From an uncultured bacterium (GTDB lineage: Bacteria; Fidelibacterota; Marinisomatia; Marinisomatales; Marinisomataceae): 64,000 nt of DNA. The stretch is from positions 531,573-595,572 of the forward strand of contig CALSRE010000001.1 of assembly GCA_943788675.1 (NCBI GenBank), written 5' to 3'. The notes under the pieces were generated by a model, which saw only the letters and a program-made list of their open reading frames with translations, did not search any database and was not told the origin of the DNA. Each line of letters begins with the position of its first letter. The first letter of the stretch is position 1. Shown here in pieces: positions 18,079 through 26,818 of the stretch. The translations under genes were made by a program, and so were the position numbers.

Positions 18079-19031
18079 AAAAAAATATAGAAAATTTTTA
18101 CAAACATGTTCAAGATTCTTGCAGAGATTTTGATAGAAAGAAGTTGGATTTAGGCAATGTGAGTAAGGTTGTATTTGCTGGTATGGGTGGTTCTGCCATA
18201 GCGGGATCAATTTTAAAAGATTTATTTCCTGATTTAGATATAATAGTAGAAAGAAATTATTTTCCTAATACCCCAATTGATGAATCTACCTTTGTGATAA
18301 TGTGTTCATACTCAGGAAATACTGAAGAAACGTTATCTTATTATGATTATGCTTCAAGATTAACAGATAACTCATTGGTAATCACTACTGGTGGTAAGCT
18401 ATTAGAAAAAGCAAAATCTGATAAAGTAAAATTTCAATTATTGCCTAAAGGATTTCCGCCAAGATCAGCTTTAGGATTTTCTCTAGCAATTCTTATTACC
18501 ATTTTTGATGAAGAAGGAATTAAAAATATCGATTATGATTGCCTTAAAAAATTTGCAGAAGAGTCTTCTTCAGAAAAATCTGAAGTCTATGCATTAGCTA
18601 AAAAAATACATAAAACTATTCCTATTATTGTAACAGAAGAAGACCTATCATCTATTGGGTTTCGATTAAAATGTCAATTAAATGAAAATAGTAAAATGTT
18701 ATCTTATAATGTTACTATCCCAGAGATGAATCATAATGAAATAGTAGGATGGGAAAATACAAAAATTGATAAAAAACTTTTTTCTATGATTTGGGTACAT
18801 ATAGGATGGCCAAAAAATATTCATAGAATGAAAATAACTAATGAAATTTTGTCAGATAAAGTGTCCTATGCGGTCCATCTAACAGTGCCTGACAATGTGC
18901 CTAAAAATCTTACAGCTCTTTTTTTCTTGATAAATTATATTGATTGGTTGAGTTATTGGTGCGGAATATTGAATAATGTTGATATCGATGCTATAAAGTC
19001 TCTTGATTTAATTAAGAAGAAAATTTCTTAA
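18075..19031 (+). CDS. Bifunctional phosphoglucose/phosphomannose isomerase (SIS domain)
   Basis: A 318-residue sugar isomerase with two SIS subdomains, related to the archaeal-type enzymes that act on both glucose-6-phosphate and mannose-6-phosphate. Visible motifs: GMGGSAIAGSIL (residues about 35-46), CSYSGNTEETLS near 78 (phosphate binding), PPRSALGFSL near 130, and PEMNHNEIVGWE near 216, whose Glu and His belong to the catalytic set. It begins inside the stop of the prenyl synthase gene (ATGA). Its last 20 bp overlap the end of fabF on the opposite strand. Confidence 0.88.
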   Translation: MKKNIENFYKHVQDSCRDFDRKKLDLGNVSKVVFAGMGGSAIAGSILKDLFPDLDIIVERNYFPNTPIDESTFVIMCSYSGNTEETLSYYDYASRLTDNSLVITTGGKLLEKAKSDKVKFQLLPKGFPPRSALGFSLAILITIFDEEGIKNIDYDCLKKFAEESSSEKSEVYALAKKIHKTIPIIVTEEDLSSIGFRLKCQLNENSKMLSYNVTIPEMNHNEIVGWENTKIDKKLFSMIWVHIGWPKNIHRMKITNEILSDKVSYAVHLTVPDNVPKNLTALFFLINYIDWLSYWCGILNNVDIDAIKSLDLIKKKIS

Positions 19032-20238
19032 GAATTATCACTGAGTTATGACCTCCAAACCCAAATGAATTGCTCATAGCAATTTCTACTTTCCTATCAA
19101 TAGCAATATTTGGAGTATAATTCAAACTACATTCAGGGTCAGGAGTCTTATAATTAACTGTAGGAGGGACTTTATTATAATTTATAGCATTTATACAAGC
19201 TATTGCTTCAATAGCGCCAGCAGCTCCTAGTAAATGTCCTGTCATAGATTTTGTTGAGCTAATAGAAACATCTTTAGCATGATTGCCAAAAACATTTTTA
19301 ATTGCTTGGGTTTCAAGCATGTCGTTGAAATAGGTAGATGTACCGTGTGCATTGATATAATCAATATCTTCAACCTTTATGTCTGCTTCATTAATAGCCA
19401 TTTCTATTGCACTAATAGCTCCAATACTATCATTATGAGGCTGCGTTATGTGATATGCGTCATTTGTAATACCATAACCAATAATTTCTCCTAAAATTTC
19501 AGCTCCTCTATTAAGCGCTGATTCTAAATTTTCCAGAAAAAGCATTCCAGCACCTTCGGATAAAATAAATCCATCTCTTTCTTTATCGAATGGTTTTGAA
19601 GCTTCAGTAGGATTATCATTATTTTTAGACAAAGCTTTCATATTAGCAAATCCAGATAGGGTTAAAGGAGTGATGCTTCCTTCAGCTCCTCCGCAAATCA
19701 TAGCGCTTATGTGTCCATCTGAAATTAGTCTATATGCCATTCCAATTGCATCTGTTGCAGAAGAGCAAGCAGTTGACATAGAAAAGTTTAAACCAGTAAG
19801 ATTATTTTTGATTGCAATTTGACCACCTGCAATATTTGGAATCATTTTTGGAACATAAAAAGGAGAAACTCCTCGTTGACCTTTGTTGATATATTTACTG
19901 TGTTCTTCCTCAAGTGTATGCATTCCACCAACGCCAGTACCAACAATAACTCCAGCATCAGATGATAAATAGTTTGATTTTTCTATAGCATGTTTAGCTG
20001 CAATTAAACCAAACATGGTAAAACGATCTAACCTTTTAACATCTTTGCTATCAAAAAAGTCATTTGGGTCAAAATCCTTAACCTCTCCAGCTATTTTAAC
20101 TGAAAAATTCTCTGTATCAAATTGTTGGATATAGTCTATACCAGATTGACCATTTATAAGATTTTTCCAAAGCGATTTTGAATTAAAGCCAAGCGGAGAG
20201 ATAGATCCGTCTCCAGTAATAACTACTCTATTTTTCAA
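19012..20238 (-). CDS. fabF: 3-oxoacyl-[acyl-carrier-protein] synthase II
   Basis: KAS II condenses malonyl-ACP with acyl-ACP in fatty-acid elongation. The 408-residue thiolase-fold protein has the nucleophile Cys158 (STACSSA), the first catalytic histidine in NAHGTSTYFND and the second in SMTGHLLGAAG, and the C-terminal NSFGFGGHN loop. It is the last gene of the minus-strand fab cluster, two bases after acpP, and converges on the isomerase gene with a 20-bp overlap, leaving no room for a classical terminator after either gene. Confidence 0.96.
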   Translation of the reverse strand: MKNRVVITGDGSISPLGFNSKSLWKNLINGQSGIDYIQQFDTENFSVKIAGEVKDFDPNDFFDSKDVKRLDRFTMFGLIAAKHAIEKSNYLSSDAGVIVGTGVGGMHTLEEEHSKYINKGQRGVSPFYVPKMIPNIAGGQIAIKNNLTGLNFSMSTACSSATDAIGMAYRLISDGHISAMICGGAEGSITPLTLSGFANMKALSKNNDNPTEASKPFDKERDGFILSEGAGMLFLENLESALNRGAEILGEIIGYGITNDAYHITQPHNDSIGAISAIEMAINEADIKVEDIDYINAHGTSTYFNDMLETQAIKNVFGNHAKDVSISSTKSMTGHLLGAAGAIEAIACINAINYNKVPPTVNYKTPDPECSLNYTPNIAIDRKVEIAMSNSFGFGGHNSVIILKKFSS

Positions 20239-20240
20239 AA

Positions 20241-20474
20241 TTATTTTGCGTGATTGTTGATATATTCTAGAGCAGCACCAACAGTAGTAATTTTTTCTGC
20301 ATCTTCGTCAGGAATTTCTAAATCAAATTCTTCTTCAAATTCCATAATGAGTTCAACAGTATCTAAAGAATCTGCTCCAAGATCATCAAGAAAGCTTGCT
20401 TCTGGTACTACTCTGGATTCTTCTACACTTAGTTTGTCTACTATAATATTTGTTACTTTTTCATTTAATGACAT
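20241..20474 (-). CDS. acpP: Acyl carrier protein
   Basis: ACP carries growing acyl chains on 4'-phosphopantetheine. The attachment site is Ser36 in [13 protein letters not shown], at the canonical position. I start it at the ATG at 20474 (77 residues) because AGGAG at 20488-20484 is 9 bases upstream; an in-frame TTG two codons earlier would lie too close to that site. The protein is acidic, as expected. It lies between fabG (16 bp before the ATG) and fabF. Confidence 0.97.
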   Translation of the reverse strand: MSLNEKVTNIIVDKLSVEESRVVPEASFLDDLGADSLDTVELIMEFEEEFDLEIPDEDAEKITTVGAALEYINNHAK

Positions 20475-20490
20475 AATCAATATCTCCTAA

Positions 20491-21222
20491 TTAATTTAAT
20501 GACATTCCGCCGTCAATATAAAATGTTTGCCCTGTAATATAACTGGCTTCATCGGAACATAAAAATAAAATCATTTGTCCAATATCTTTTGGTTTTCCTA
20601 GTCTTTTTAAAGGTATTCTATCTAAATATCCTTTTTTAACAGTCTCTGAAAGGTGAGAAGTCATATCTGTTTCAATTAGACCTGGAGCTATACAATTAAC
20701 TGTAATATTTCTTCTTCCAACTTCTTTTGCTAAAGATTTTGTCAAAGCCAAAAGGCCACCTTTCGATGCAGCATAATTTCCTTGTCCTTTATTACCGTCA
20801 GTTCCAGAAATCGATGAAATATTGATTATCCTACCACATTTATTTTTAACCATATCTTTTAAGACCGTTTTTGTTAAATGAAATGGTCCATTTAAATTAA
20901 CATCCATTACTTTTGACCATTCTTCATTCTTCATTCTTAATAATATATTATCCATATGAATTCCTGCGTTGTTAACAAGTACATCAGCATATCCAAAAGT
21001 ATCAGACACAAAATCATATAATTTTTCAATAGATTGTTGATCAGAAATATTGCAACAAAAAGGATGTATATTTTTTTTATCTCTGATTGAATCTAATGAC
21101 TGTTCGCTAGTTGCAACCGCAATTACATTAAAATTATTTGCAGCAAGGATTTCAGAGATTTCTTTTCCAATTCCTCTAGATCCTCCGGTTACAATAGCTG
21201 TTTTAGTTGTAAAGTTTAGCAT
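20491..21222 (-). CDS. fabG: 3-oxoacyl-[acyl-carrier-protein] reductase
   Basis: An NADPH-dependent short-chain dehydrogenase of 243 residues that reduces the 3-keto group in fatty-acid elongation. The cofactor motif TGGSRGIG is at residues 12-19, NNAG at 84-87, and the catalytic Ser137, Tyr150 and Lys154 (YAASK) are intact, followed by NCIAPGLIETDM. Its position between fabD and acpP makes FabG the assignment rather than one of the many other SDR enzymes. It follows fabD after 9 bp. Confidence 0.95.
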   Translation of the reverse strand: MLNFTTKTAIVTGGSRGIGKEISEILAANNFNVIAVATSEQSLDSIRDKKNIHPFCCNISDQQSIEKLYDFVSDTFGYADVLVNNAGIHMDNILLRMKNEEWSKVMDVNLNGPFHLTKTVLKDMVKNKCGRIINISSISGTDGNKGQGNYAASKGGLLALTKSLAKEVGRRNITVNCIAPGLIETDMTSHLSETVKKGYLDRIPLKRLGKPKDIGQMILFLCSDEASYITGQTFYIDGGMSLN

Positions 21223-21231
21223 AAATCTTTT

Positions 21232-22116
21232 TTATAGGTCGCTATAATAATTATAATTTGTAATTATTAATGAATCATCAATTTTTTTAATAATATTTCC
21301 TAAAACTTTTTTTGGCCCAATTTCTATAAAGTTTAAACTTATTTCTTTTAAAGTATTAACGCTTTTTAGCCATAGAACTGGATTGTCGATTTGCTGAATA
21401 AGAGCATTCTTAATTTTATCTTCATCTATTCTAGCAATTCCATCATAGTTTGAAACAATTGGGCAAACAGGTTTATTAAAAGTAGAGGTATTAATAACAT
21501 TAAAAAGAGCTGGTTTAGCTTCTGACATTAGCTTTGAATGAAATGCTCCACTTACTTTTAATGGAATAACTTTTGAGCCAAGTTCTTTTAACATTTGCGT
21601 AGCAAGAAAAATAGAATTATCACTTCCTGATATTACAATTTGTGATTCAGAATTAATATTTGCTATCTGACAATCTGTTTTTTTACATATCTTTTCAATG
21701 AGCGCGTGAGATGAACCAATAACAGCACTCATTTTTCCTATGTTTTGTTTTTCACAATTAGCCATAGCCTTTGCTCTTACAGATACAATTTTTAATCCAG
21801 TTTCAAAATCGTAGGATTTATTTGCATAAAGAGCAGAAAATTCACCAAGACTGTGTCCTGCAACGATTGAAGGATTAAATTTATTGTTCAGAATATCAAA
21901 AATTATAGTAGAATGAATGAAAATAGCTACTTGAGCATATTGAGTTTTTCTTAATTTATCTTCATCAGAAGAGAACATAATATCTGAAATACTGTAGCCT
22001 AATATTTTATTAGAAAGTTCTATTCTTTCTTTGGCTAAATTAGAATTTTGGTAAAGATTTGCACTCATTCCAGGTCGGTGAGATCCCTGCCCTGAGAAAA
22101 TGAAACAATTCTTCAT
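21232..22116 (-). CDS. fabD: Malonyl-CoA:ACP transacylase
   Basis: FabD loads malonyl groups from CoA to ACP. The 294-residue protein opens with the family phrase FIFSGQGSHRPGM and has the nucleophile in GHSLGEF (Ser89), with the partner histidine in GAFHSKLM near residue 194. The ATG overlaps the stop of rpmF by one base. fabH and plsX, which often lie between rpmF and fabD in other bacteria, are absent here. Confidence 0.95.
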   Translation of the reverse strand: MKNCFIFSGQGSHRPGMSANLYQNSNLAKERIELSNKILGYSISDIMFSSDEDKLRKTQYAQVAIFIHSTIIFDILNNKFNPSIVAGHSLGEFSALYANKSYDFETGLKIVSVRAKAMANCEKQNIGKMSAVIGSSHALIEKICKKTDCQIANINSESQIVISGSDNSIFLATQMLKELGSKVIPLKVSGAFHSKLMSEAKPALFNVINTSTFNKPVCPIVSNYDGIARIDEDKIKNALIQQIDNPVLWLKSVNTLKEISLNFIEIGPKKVLGNIIKKIDDSLIITNYNYYSDL

Positions 22117-22292
22117 TAGTTTTGATCTACTGGTTTTCCTTTATAGTAAAGAATACCATCATGATAGTATGCATGATGAGGAAGATGCTCAACGCCCGTA
22201 TTCTTGCACTTTACTGTGTGTACAAGGGAAGACTTGTAATGAGTTCTTCTTTTCTTCGATCTTGTTTTTGACTGTCTTCTTTTTGGTAACAT
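22116..22292 (-). CDS. rpmF: 50S ribosomal protein L32
   Basis: A 58-residue, highly basic protein beginning MLPKRRQSKTRSKKRRTH, the conserved start of L32 (normally MAVPKRRTSKSR..RR.H), followed by a CKNTG..HLPHH segment. The zinc-ribbon cysteines of some L32 proteins are only partly represented: a single Cys29 remains, so this is probably the zinc-free type. AAGGA at about 22306-22300 precedes the ATG. The stop overlaps the fabD start by one base, keeping the widespread rpmF-fab linkage. Confidence 0.9.
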   Translation of the reverse strand: MLPKRRQSKTRSKKRRTHYKSSLVHTVKCKNTGVEHLPHHAYYHDGILYYKGKPVDQN

Positions 22293-22349
22293 ATTTTTCC
22301 TTAACTAGCAGGCAATATAATCAAATTAATCTTTCTTGTGAAATATTTT

Positions 22350-22724
22350 TTATAATTCATTTTTATCTATCCAGCATTCATAACCAAGGGTGCTACTGAT
22401 ATTTTCAGCTATTGTTTTTGCATCCTCTCTTTTAGAAAAGTTGCCATATCTTACTCTATATTTAAATTCTGAGCTAGCATCATTTTTTTGAATAAATGCA
22501 TCAATATCATTTTCATTAAGCTGTTTCAAAACCTCCATTGCTTCAGCAAACGATTTTTTTACTGCTATTTGAATAGTATAATAAAATTCAATATCATCTA
22601 CTGAAGAAACTTGTTCAAGAGATTTTATGTTTGAATCATTAATTGTATAGTTTAGCCAGTTGTTCGATGCGTTCTGCAAAAACAGAGGAAATGGCATCAT
22701 TAATAAGATAAAAATTCTATTCAT
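22350..22724 (-). CDS. Secreted SPOR-domain protein
   Basis: A 124-residue protein with an N-terminal hydrophobic signal (MNRIFILLMMPFPLFLQ) and a C-terminal SPOR-like fold (about residues 50-122: YYTIQIAVKKSFAEAMEVL and YRVRYGNFSKREDAKTIA). SPOR domains bind denuded peptidoglycan glycans, often at division sites. I prefer the ATG at 22724, one base clear of the ndk stop, because the signal peptide begins there; an ATG three codons earlier overlaps ndk. Cellular role beyond wall binding is unknown. Confidence 0.75.
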   Translation of the reverse strand: MNRIFILLMMPFPLFLQNASNNWLNYTINDSNIKSLEQVSSVDDIEFYYTIQIAVKKSFAEAMEVLKQLNENDIDAFIQKNDASSEFKYRVRYGNFSKREDAKTIAENISSTLGYECWIDKNEL

Positions 22725-22725
22725 T

Positions 22726-23133
22726 TTAATCATTTGTTTTAAAAAAGAAATTGATTTCTTTTTCAGCATTTTCATTACTGTCAGAACCATGAGTTGCATT
22801 CATAGAAATGTCAGTGCCATATTTAGCTCTTATAGTTCCAGGTTTTGCTTTTCTTGAATCAGTTGCTCCCATTAAATCTCTCCATTCTGAAACTGCATTA
22901 TCTTTTTCAAGTTTCATGATATGTGATTTGAAAGAAGTCATAAATTCTACTAACTCTCCAAAGAAAGGTTTGTCTTTATGAATATCATAAAATCCTTGAG
23001 CTTGTTGTTCTGACATATGAATTGTCTTTTCTTCAACAATTTTAAAGCCATTATCCATTATGTCTTTTCTAATATCTTCTTTTGAGCCTTTTTGCATCGC
23101 ATCAGGTTTAATTATAGCAAGTGTATTTTTCAT
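22726..23133 (-). CDS. ndk: Nucleoside diphosphate kinase
   Basis: Ndk transfers the gamma-phosphate of ATP to NDPs through a phosphohistidine. The 135-residue protein has family length, starts with TLAIIKPDA, and carries the active-site motif NATHGSDS with His115. Its start overlaps the sucD stop by one base. Pairing with succinyl-CoA synthetase makes metabolic sense because that enzyme produces NTP by substrate-level phosphorylation. Confidence 0.97.
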   Translation of the reverse strand: MKNTLAIIKPDAMQKGSKEDIRKDIMDNGFKIVEEKTIHMSEQQAQGFYDIHKDKPFFGELVEFMTSFKSHIMKLEKDNAVSEWRDLMGATDSRKAKPGTIRAKYGTDISMNATHGSDSNENAEKEINFFFKTND

Positions 23134-24011
23134 TATTCCCCTACAAGTTTTATCATTGTTTCTCCGATTTCAGATACTGTTTTAGCAACTGAAATCCCAC
23201 ATTCTTTTAAGATTTCTATTTTGGCTTCAGCTGTTTCAGAGCCTTCAGATATAATTGCACCTGCATGACCCATTCTTTTTCCTTTTGGAGCAGTTTGTCC
23301 AGCAATGAAAGAAACCACTGGTTTATCAAAATTTTCTTTGATCCATCTAGCAGCTTCATTTTCCATATTTCCACCTATTTCTCCAATCATAACTACGCCC
23401 TTAGTATTCTCATCTTGCGCAAAATGCTTAAGTATATCAATCATACTTGAACCAATTATTGGATCTCCTCCAATTCCAATAGCAGTTGTCATTCCTAGGC
23501 CAACATTCACAATTTGATCAATTGCTTCGTACGTCAATGTTCCTGATCTAGATAAAATTCCAATAGATCCTTTTTTGCAAATAAACCCTGGAGTAATTCC
23601 AATTTTAGATTCTTCAGCAGTTATTAGTCCTGGACAATTAGGCCCAATCAAAATACTATCAGATTTATCCAGAGCATTTTTGACTTTTTTCATATCACTA
23701 ATTGGTATTCCTTCTGAAATACATACAATCAATTTAATTTTTTCTTCTATTGCTTCAAGAATTGCATTTGCTGCAAATCTAGGAGGAACAAAAATTGCAC
23801 TTGCATCAATTTCAAATTTTTCTCTTGCTTCTGCAATGCTATTAAAAACAGGAATATTGTTATCTGTTACAGTTTCACCGCCTTTTCCTGGGGTTACTCC
23901 ACAAATAATATTTGATCCATAATCCAGCATTTGAATAGAATGAAACAAGCCTTCAGATCCAGTAATACCTTGTACCAAGATTTTTGTTTCTTTATTTAAT
24001 AGTATTGACAT
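23133..24011 (-). CDS. sucD: Succinyl-CoA synthetase alpha subunit
   Basis: With SucC this subunit converts succinyl-CoA to succinate with NTP formation in the TCA cycle. The 292-residue protein has the CoA-binding Rossmann segment (ILVQGITGSEG, residues 11-21), the ligase motif SRSGTLTYE and the phosphorylated His249 in GHAGAI. The stop-start spacing to sucC is zero bases, so the subunits are translated together. Confidence 0.97.
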   Translation of the reverse strand: MSILLNKETKILVQGITGSEGLFHSIQMLDYGSNIICGVTPGKGGETVTDNNIPVFNSIAEAREKFEIDASAIFVPPRFAANAILEAIEEKIKLIVCISEGIPISDMKKVKNALDKSDSILIGPNCPGLITAEESKIGITPGFICKKGSIGILSRSGTLTYEAIDQIVNVGLGMTTAIGIGGDPIIGSSMIDILKHFAQDENTKGVVMIGEIGGNMENEAARWIKENFDKPVVSFIAGQTAPKGKRMGHAGAIISEGSETAEAKIEILKECGISVAKTVSEIGETMIKLVGE

Positions 24012-25178
24012 CTATAAAACCATCCCAACAGCTTTTTTAGCAGCATCATCTATTGTTTCAGCGCTAACAAGATCGATATCAGATTTATCTAATATCTCCT
24101 TAGCCAATTTTGCATTTGTACCTTGAAGTCTAACAACTACACCTACATTTAAATTAAGTTCTTTAACAGCTTGAATTACACCATTTGCAACTCTGTCACA
24201 ACGTACAATTCCACCAAAAATATTAATTAATATTGATTTTACATTTGGATCTGATAAAATTATTTTAAATCCATTTTTAATAGTGTCAACGTTAGCTGCG
24301 CCTCCAACATCAAGGAAATTGGCAGGTTCACCGCCATGATGTTTAACAATGTCCATAGTAGCCATAGCCAATCCAGCGCCGTTCACCATACATCCAACAT
24401 TGCCATCTAGCTTAATATAGTTTAATCCATATTCTGAAGCTTTCAGTTCAAGAGGATCTTCTTCTGATTTATCATGGTAGGATGCAATTATTTCTTGTCT
24501 AAAAAGAGCATTTGAGTCAATATCGACTTTTGCATCCAATGCAATTATTTTATTATCTTCTGTTAGAACCAGCGGATTAATTTCTAAAAGATTGCAGTCT
24601 GATTTAGAGTAGCATTCGTAAATATTTGAAAATATTTCAAATGCATCATCATAGGAAGAAAGATCTAAAGTATTTATTACTGAATTTATTGCATCTGCAA
24701 GGGGATAAGTATCTTCTTTAACCCATGCTTTTATAATTTTTTCGGGACTTTTTTCTGCAACTTCCTCAATATCAACTCCACCTTCAGTTGAAACAATAAA
24801 AACATCTGCATTTTTTGCTCTATCATACATCAATGCAAAATAAAACTCTTTTTTGATATCAAGAGCCTCCGTGATTAAAATTTGATTTACAAGCTTTCCT
24901 TTTGCTCCAGTCTGATGTGTTACTAGATTCATTCCTAAGATTTCGTTAGCAGCTTCACTAGCTTTTTCTGAAGTAGAACAAAATTTAACTCCACCACCTT
25001 TTCCTCGACCTCCAGCATGAATTTGCGCTTTTACTACTACTGCATCAGAATCAAAATCAGATTGAACTTTACTGATAGTATGTTCTATATGGTTTGCATC
25101 ACTTACAATATATCCTCTTTGAATGGGTACATTGTAATTTGCTAATATTTCTTTTGCTTGAAATTCGTGTATTTTCAT
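24012..25178 (-). CDS. sucC: Succinyl-CoA synthetase beta subunit (ADP-forming type)
   Basis: The nucleotide-binding subunit, 388 residues, with an N-terminal ATP-grasp domain (KIHEFQAKEIL at the start, KAQIHAGGRGKGGGVK near residue 46) and a C-terminal domain with NIFGGIVRCD and GTN motifs. It follows the P5C dehydrogenase gene with no spacer and precedes sucD directly. ADP versus GDP preference cannot be decided from sequence alone; ADP is the bacterial norm. Confidence 0.96.
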   Translation of the reverse strand: MKIHEFQAKEILANYNVPIQRGYIVSDANHIEHTISKVQSDFDSDAVVVKAQIHAGGRGKGGGVKFCSTSEKASEAANEILGMNLVTHQTGAKGKLVNQILITEALDIKKEFYFALMYDRAKNADVFIVSTEGGVDIEEVAEKSPEKIIKAWVKEDTYPLADAINSVINTLDLSSYDDAFEIFSNIYECYSKSDCNLLEINPLVLTEDNKIIALDAKVDIDSNALFRQEIIASYHDKSEEDPLELKASEYGLNYIKLDGNVGCMVNGAGLAMATMDIVKHHGGEPANFLDVGGAANVDTIKNGFKIILSDPNVKSILINIFGGIVRCDRVANGVIQAVKELNLNVGVVVRLQGTNAKLAKEILDKSDIDLVSAETIDDAAKKAVGMVL

Positions 25179-26801
25179 TTACTCTTCATCCATATAAGGA
25201 TATTTATAGCTTTGCGGAGGTTCAAATGTTTCTTTGATAGTTCTTGGCGAAGTCCATCTTAATAAATTAAGCATTGAACCGCCTTTGTCATTTGTTCCTG
25301 AAGCGCGACTACCGCCAAAAGGTTGTTGGCCAACAACTGCACCTGTAGGCTTATCATTAACATAGAAATTTCCAGCTGCAAATCTTAATTTTGATCTAAC
25401 TTCATTTACTATGTCTCTATTTTCTGAAAAAACACATCCTGTTAAAGCATATGGTGATGTATTATCGATTAATTCTAAGGTTTCATTCCATTTTTCATTT
25501 TCATATACATAGATTGTTAGAACTGGACCAAAAATTTCCTCTTCAAGTGTTTTGAAGTGAGGGTCTTTAGCAAGAATGATGGTTGGCTCAACAAAATAAC
25601 CATTTGATTTATCATATCCGCCACCACATAAAACTTCACAATCATCACTCTGATTAGCGAAATCAAGGTAGGATGATATTCTATCAAATGCTGGTTCATC
25701 AATAACAGCATTTACAAAGTTTTTGAAATCTTCAGGAGGACCTACAGCAATTGTTGAAACTTCATTTAAAAGTTTTTCTTTAATTTCTGACCATTTTGAT
25801 TGAGGTAAATAAGCTCTAGACATCGCAGAGCACTTTTGTCCTTGATATTCAAATGCTCCTCTAACCATAGCAATAACTAAGCCTTGAATATTTGCTGATT
25901 CATGTGCAATGCAAAAATCTTTACCACCTGTTTCACCTACAACTTTAGGATAGCTTCTATAAGTATCTAAGTTATCAGATACTTTTTTCCAAAGATGTTT
26001 AAAAGTTTTAGTTGAGCCCGTAAAGTGAACACCTGCTAAATCTCTATGACTTAATACTTGATCTCCAATTTTAGGACCATCACCGGGTATAAAATTAATT
26101 ACACCATCAGGAAGTCCCGCTTCTCTGTAAAGCTCCATTATGATATATGAAGAATAAACTGCGCTAGGAGCAGGTTTCCAAAGGACTGTATTTCCGACTA
26201 TTGCTGGTGAAATTGCTAAATTTCCTCCAATGCTAAAAAAGTTGAATGGAGCAATTGCAAAAACAAATCCCTCTAAAGGCCTAAACTCTAATTCATTTTT
26301 CATGCCATCTGGAGATATAGGAGTAAAAGACTCCTGCATTTTGTATGAGAATTCAATATTAAAATTTAGAAAGTCAACTAATTCACAAGATGCATCAACT
26401 TCAGCTTGAAAGACACTTTTTCCAATATCAAGCATTGCAGCAGCATTAATTTTATATCTGTATTTACCAGCAACTAAATCAGCAACTTTTTTAAATATTT
26501 GTGCTCTATATTCTAAAGGACTATTTGACCAGGATTTCCATGCTTCTAAGGATGAATCAATAGCCATTTGAATTTCTTTTGGACCAGCTTCGTGATAATG
26601 ACCTAGAATGTGAACATGATTATGAGGTTTTGTGCATGGTTTGGTATTGCCGGTTCTAATCTCTTTACCGTGAATAATAATTGGAATATCTTTTTGTCTG
26701 CTTGACTGTCTTTCAATTTCTTTGATAAGTAATTCTCTATGTTTTGATCCTGGCTCAAAATCTATGATTGGTTCGTTGATTGCTTTAAAATTTTTATCCA
26801 T
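25179..26801 (-). CDS. L-glutamate gamma-semialdehyde (delta-1-pyrroline-5-carboxylate) dehydrogenase
   Basis: An aldehyde dehydrogenase of 540 residues that oxidises glutamate semialdehyde to glutamate in proline catabolism. The catalytic cysteine is Cys324 (GQKCSAMSRAY) and the general base Glu290 (GETGGKDF). QGQKCSA and HFTGSTKTF favour the stand-alone P5CDH (ALDH4-like) group over generic ALDHs. I use the ATG at 26801, preceded by AAAGGA; an upstream ATG at 26828 would overlap dusB. No proline dehydrogenase lies in the window, so proline oxidation would need a distant partner. It abuts sucC, which suits catabolism into the TCA cycle. Confidence 0.88.
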   Translation of the reverse strand: MDKNFKAINEPIIDFEPGSKHRELLIKEIERQSSRQKDIPIIIHGKEIRTGNTKPCTKPHNHVHILGHYHEAGPKEIQMAIDSSLEAWKSWSNSPLEYRAQIFKKVADLVAGKYRYKINAAAMLDIGKSVFQAEVDASCELVDFLNFNIEFSYKMQESFTPISPDGMKNELEFRPLEGFVFAIAPFNFFSIGGNLAISPAIVGNTVLWKPAPSAVYSSYIIMELYREAGLPDGVINFIPGDGPKIGDQVLSHRDLAGVHFTGSTKTFKHLWKKVSDNLDTYRSYPKVVGETGGKDFCIAHESANIQGLVIAMVRGAFEYQGQKCSAMSRAYLPQSKWSEIKEKLLNEVSTIAVGPPEDFKNFVNAVIDEPAFDRISSYLDFANQSDDCEVLCGGGYDKSNGYFVEPTIILAKDPHFKTLEEEIFGPVLTIYVYENEKWNETLELIDNTSPYALTGCVFSENRDIVNEVRSKLRFAAGNFYVNDKPTGAVVGQQPFGGSRASGTNDKGGSMLNLLRWTSPRTIKETFEPPQSYKYPYMDEE

Positions 26802-26818
26802 TATATTTCCTTTATTTT

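Noticed and set aside
22100..22399. Plus-strand open frame of 99 codons opposite rpmF
   Set aside because: The minus strand here encodes a clear L32 protein, and the plus-strand product is low-complexity and unlike any family I know.
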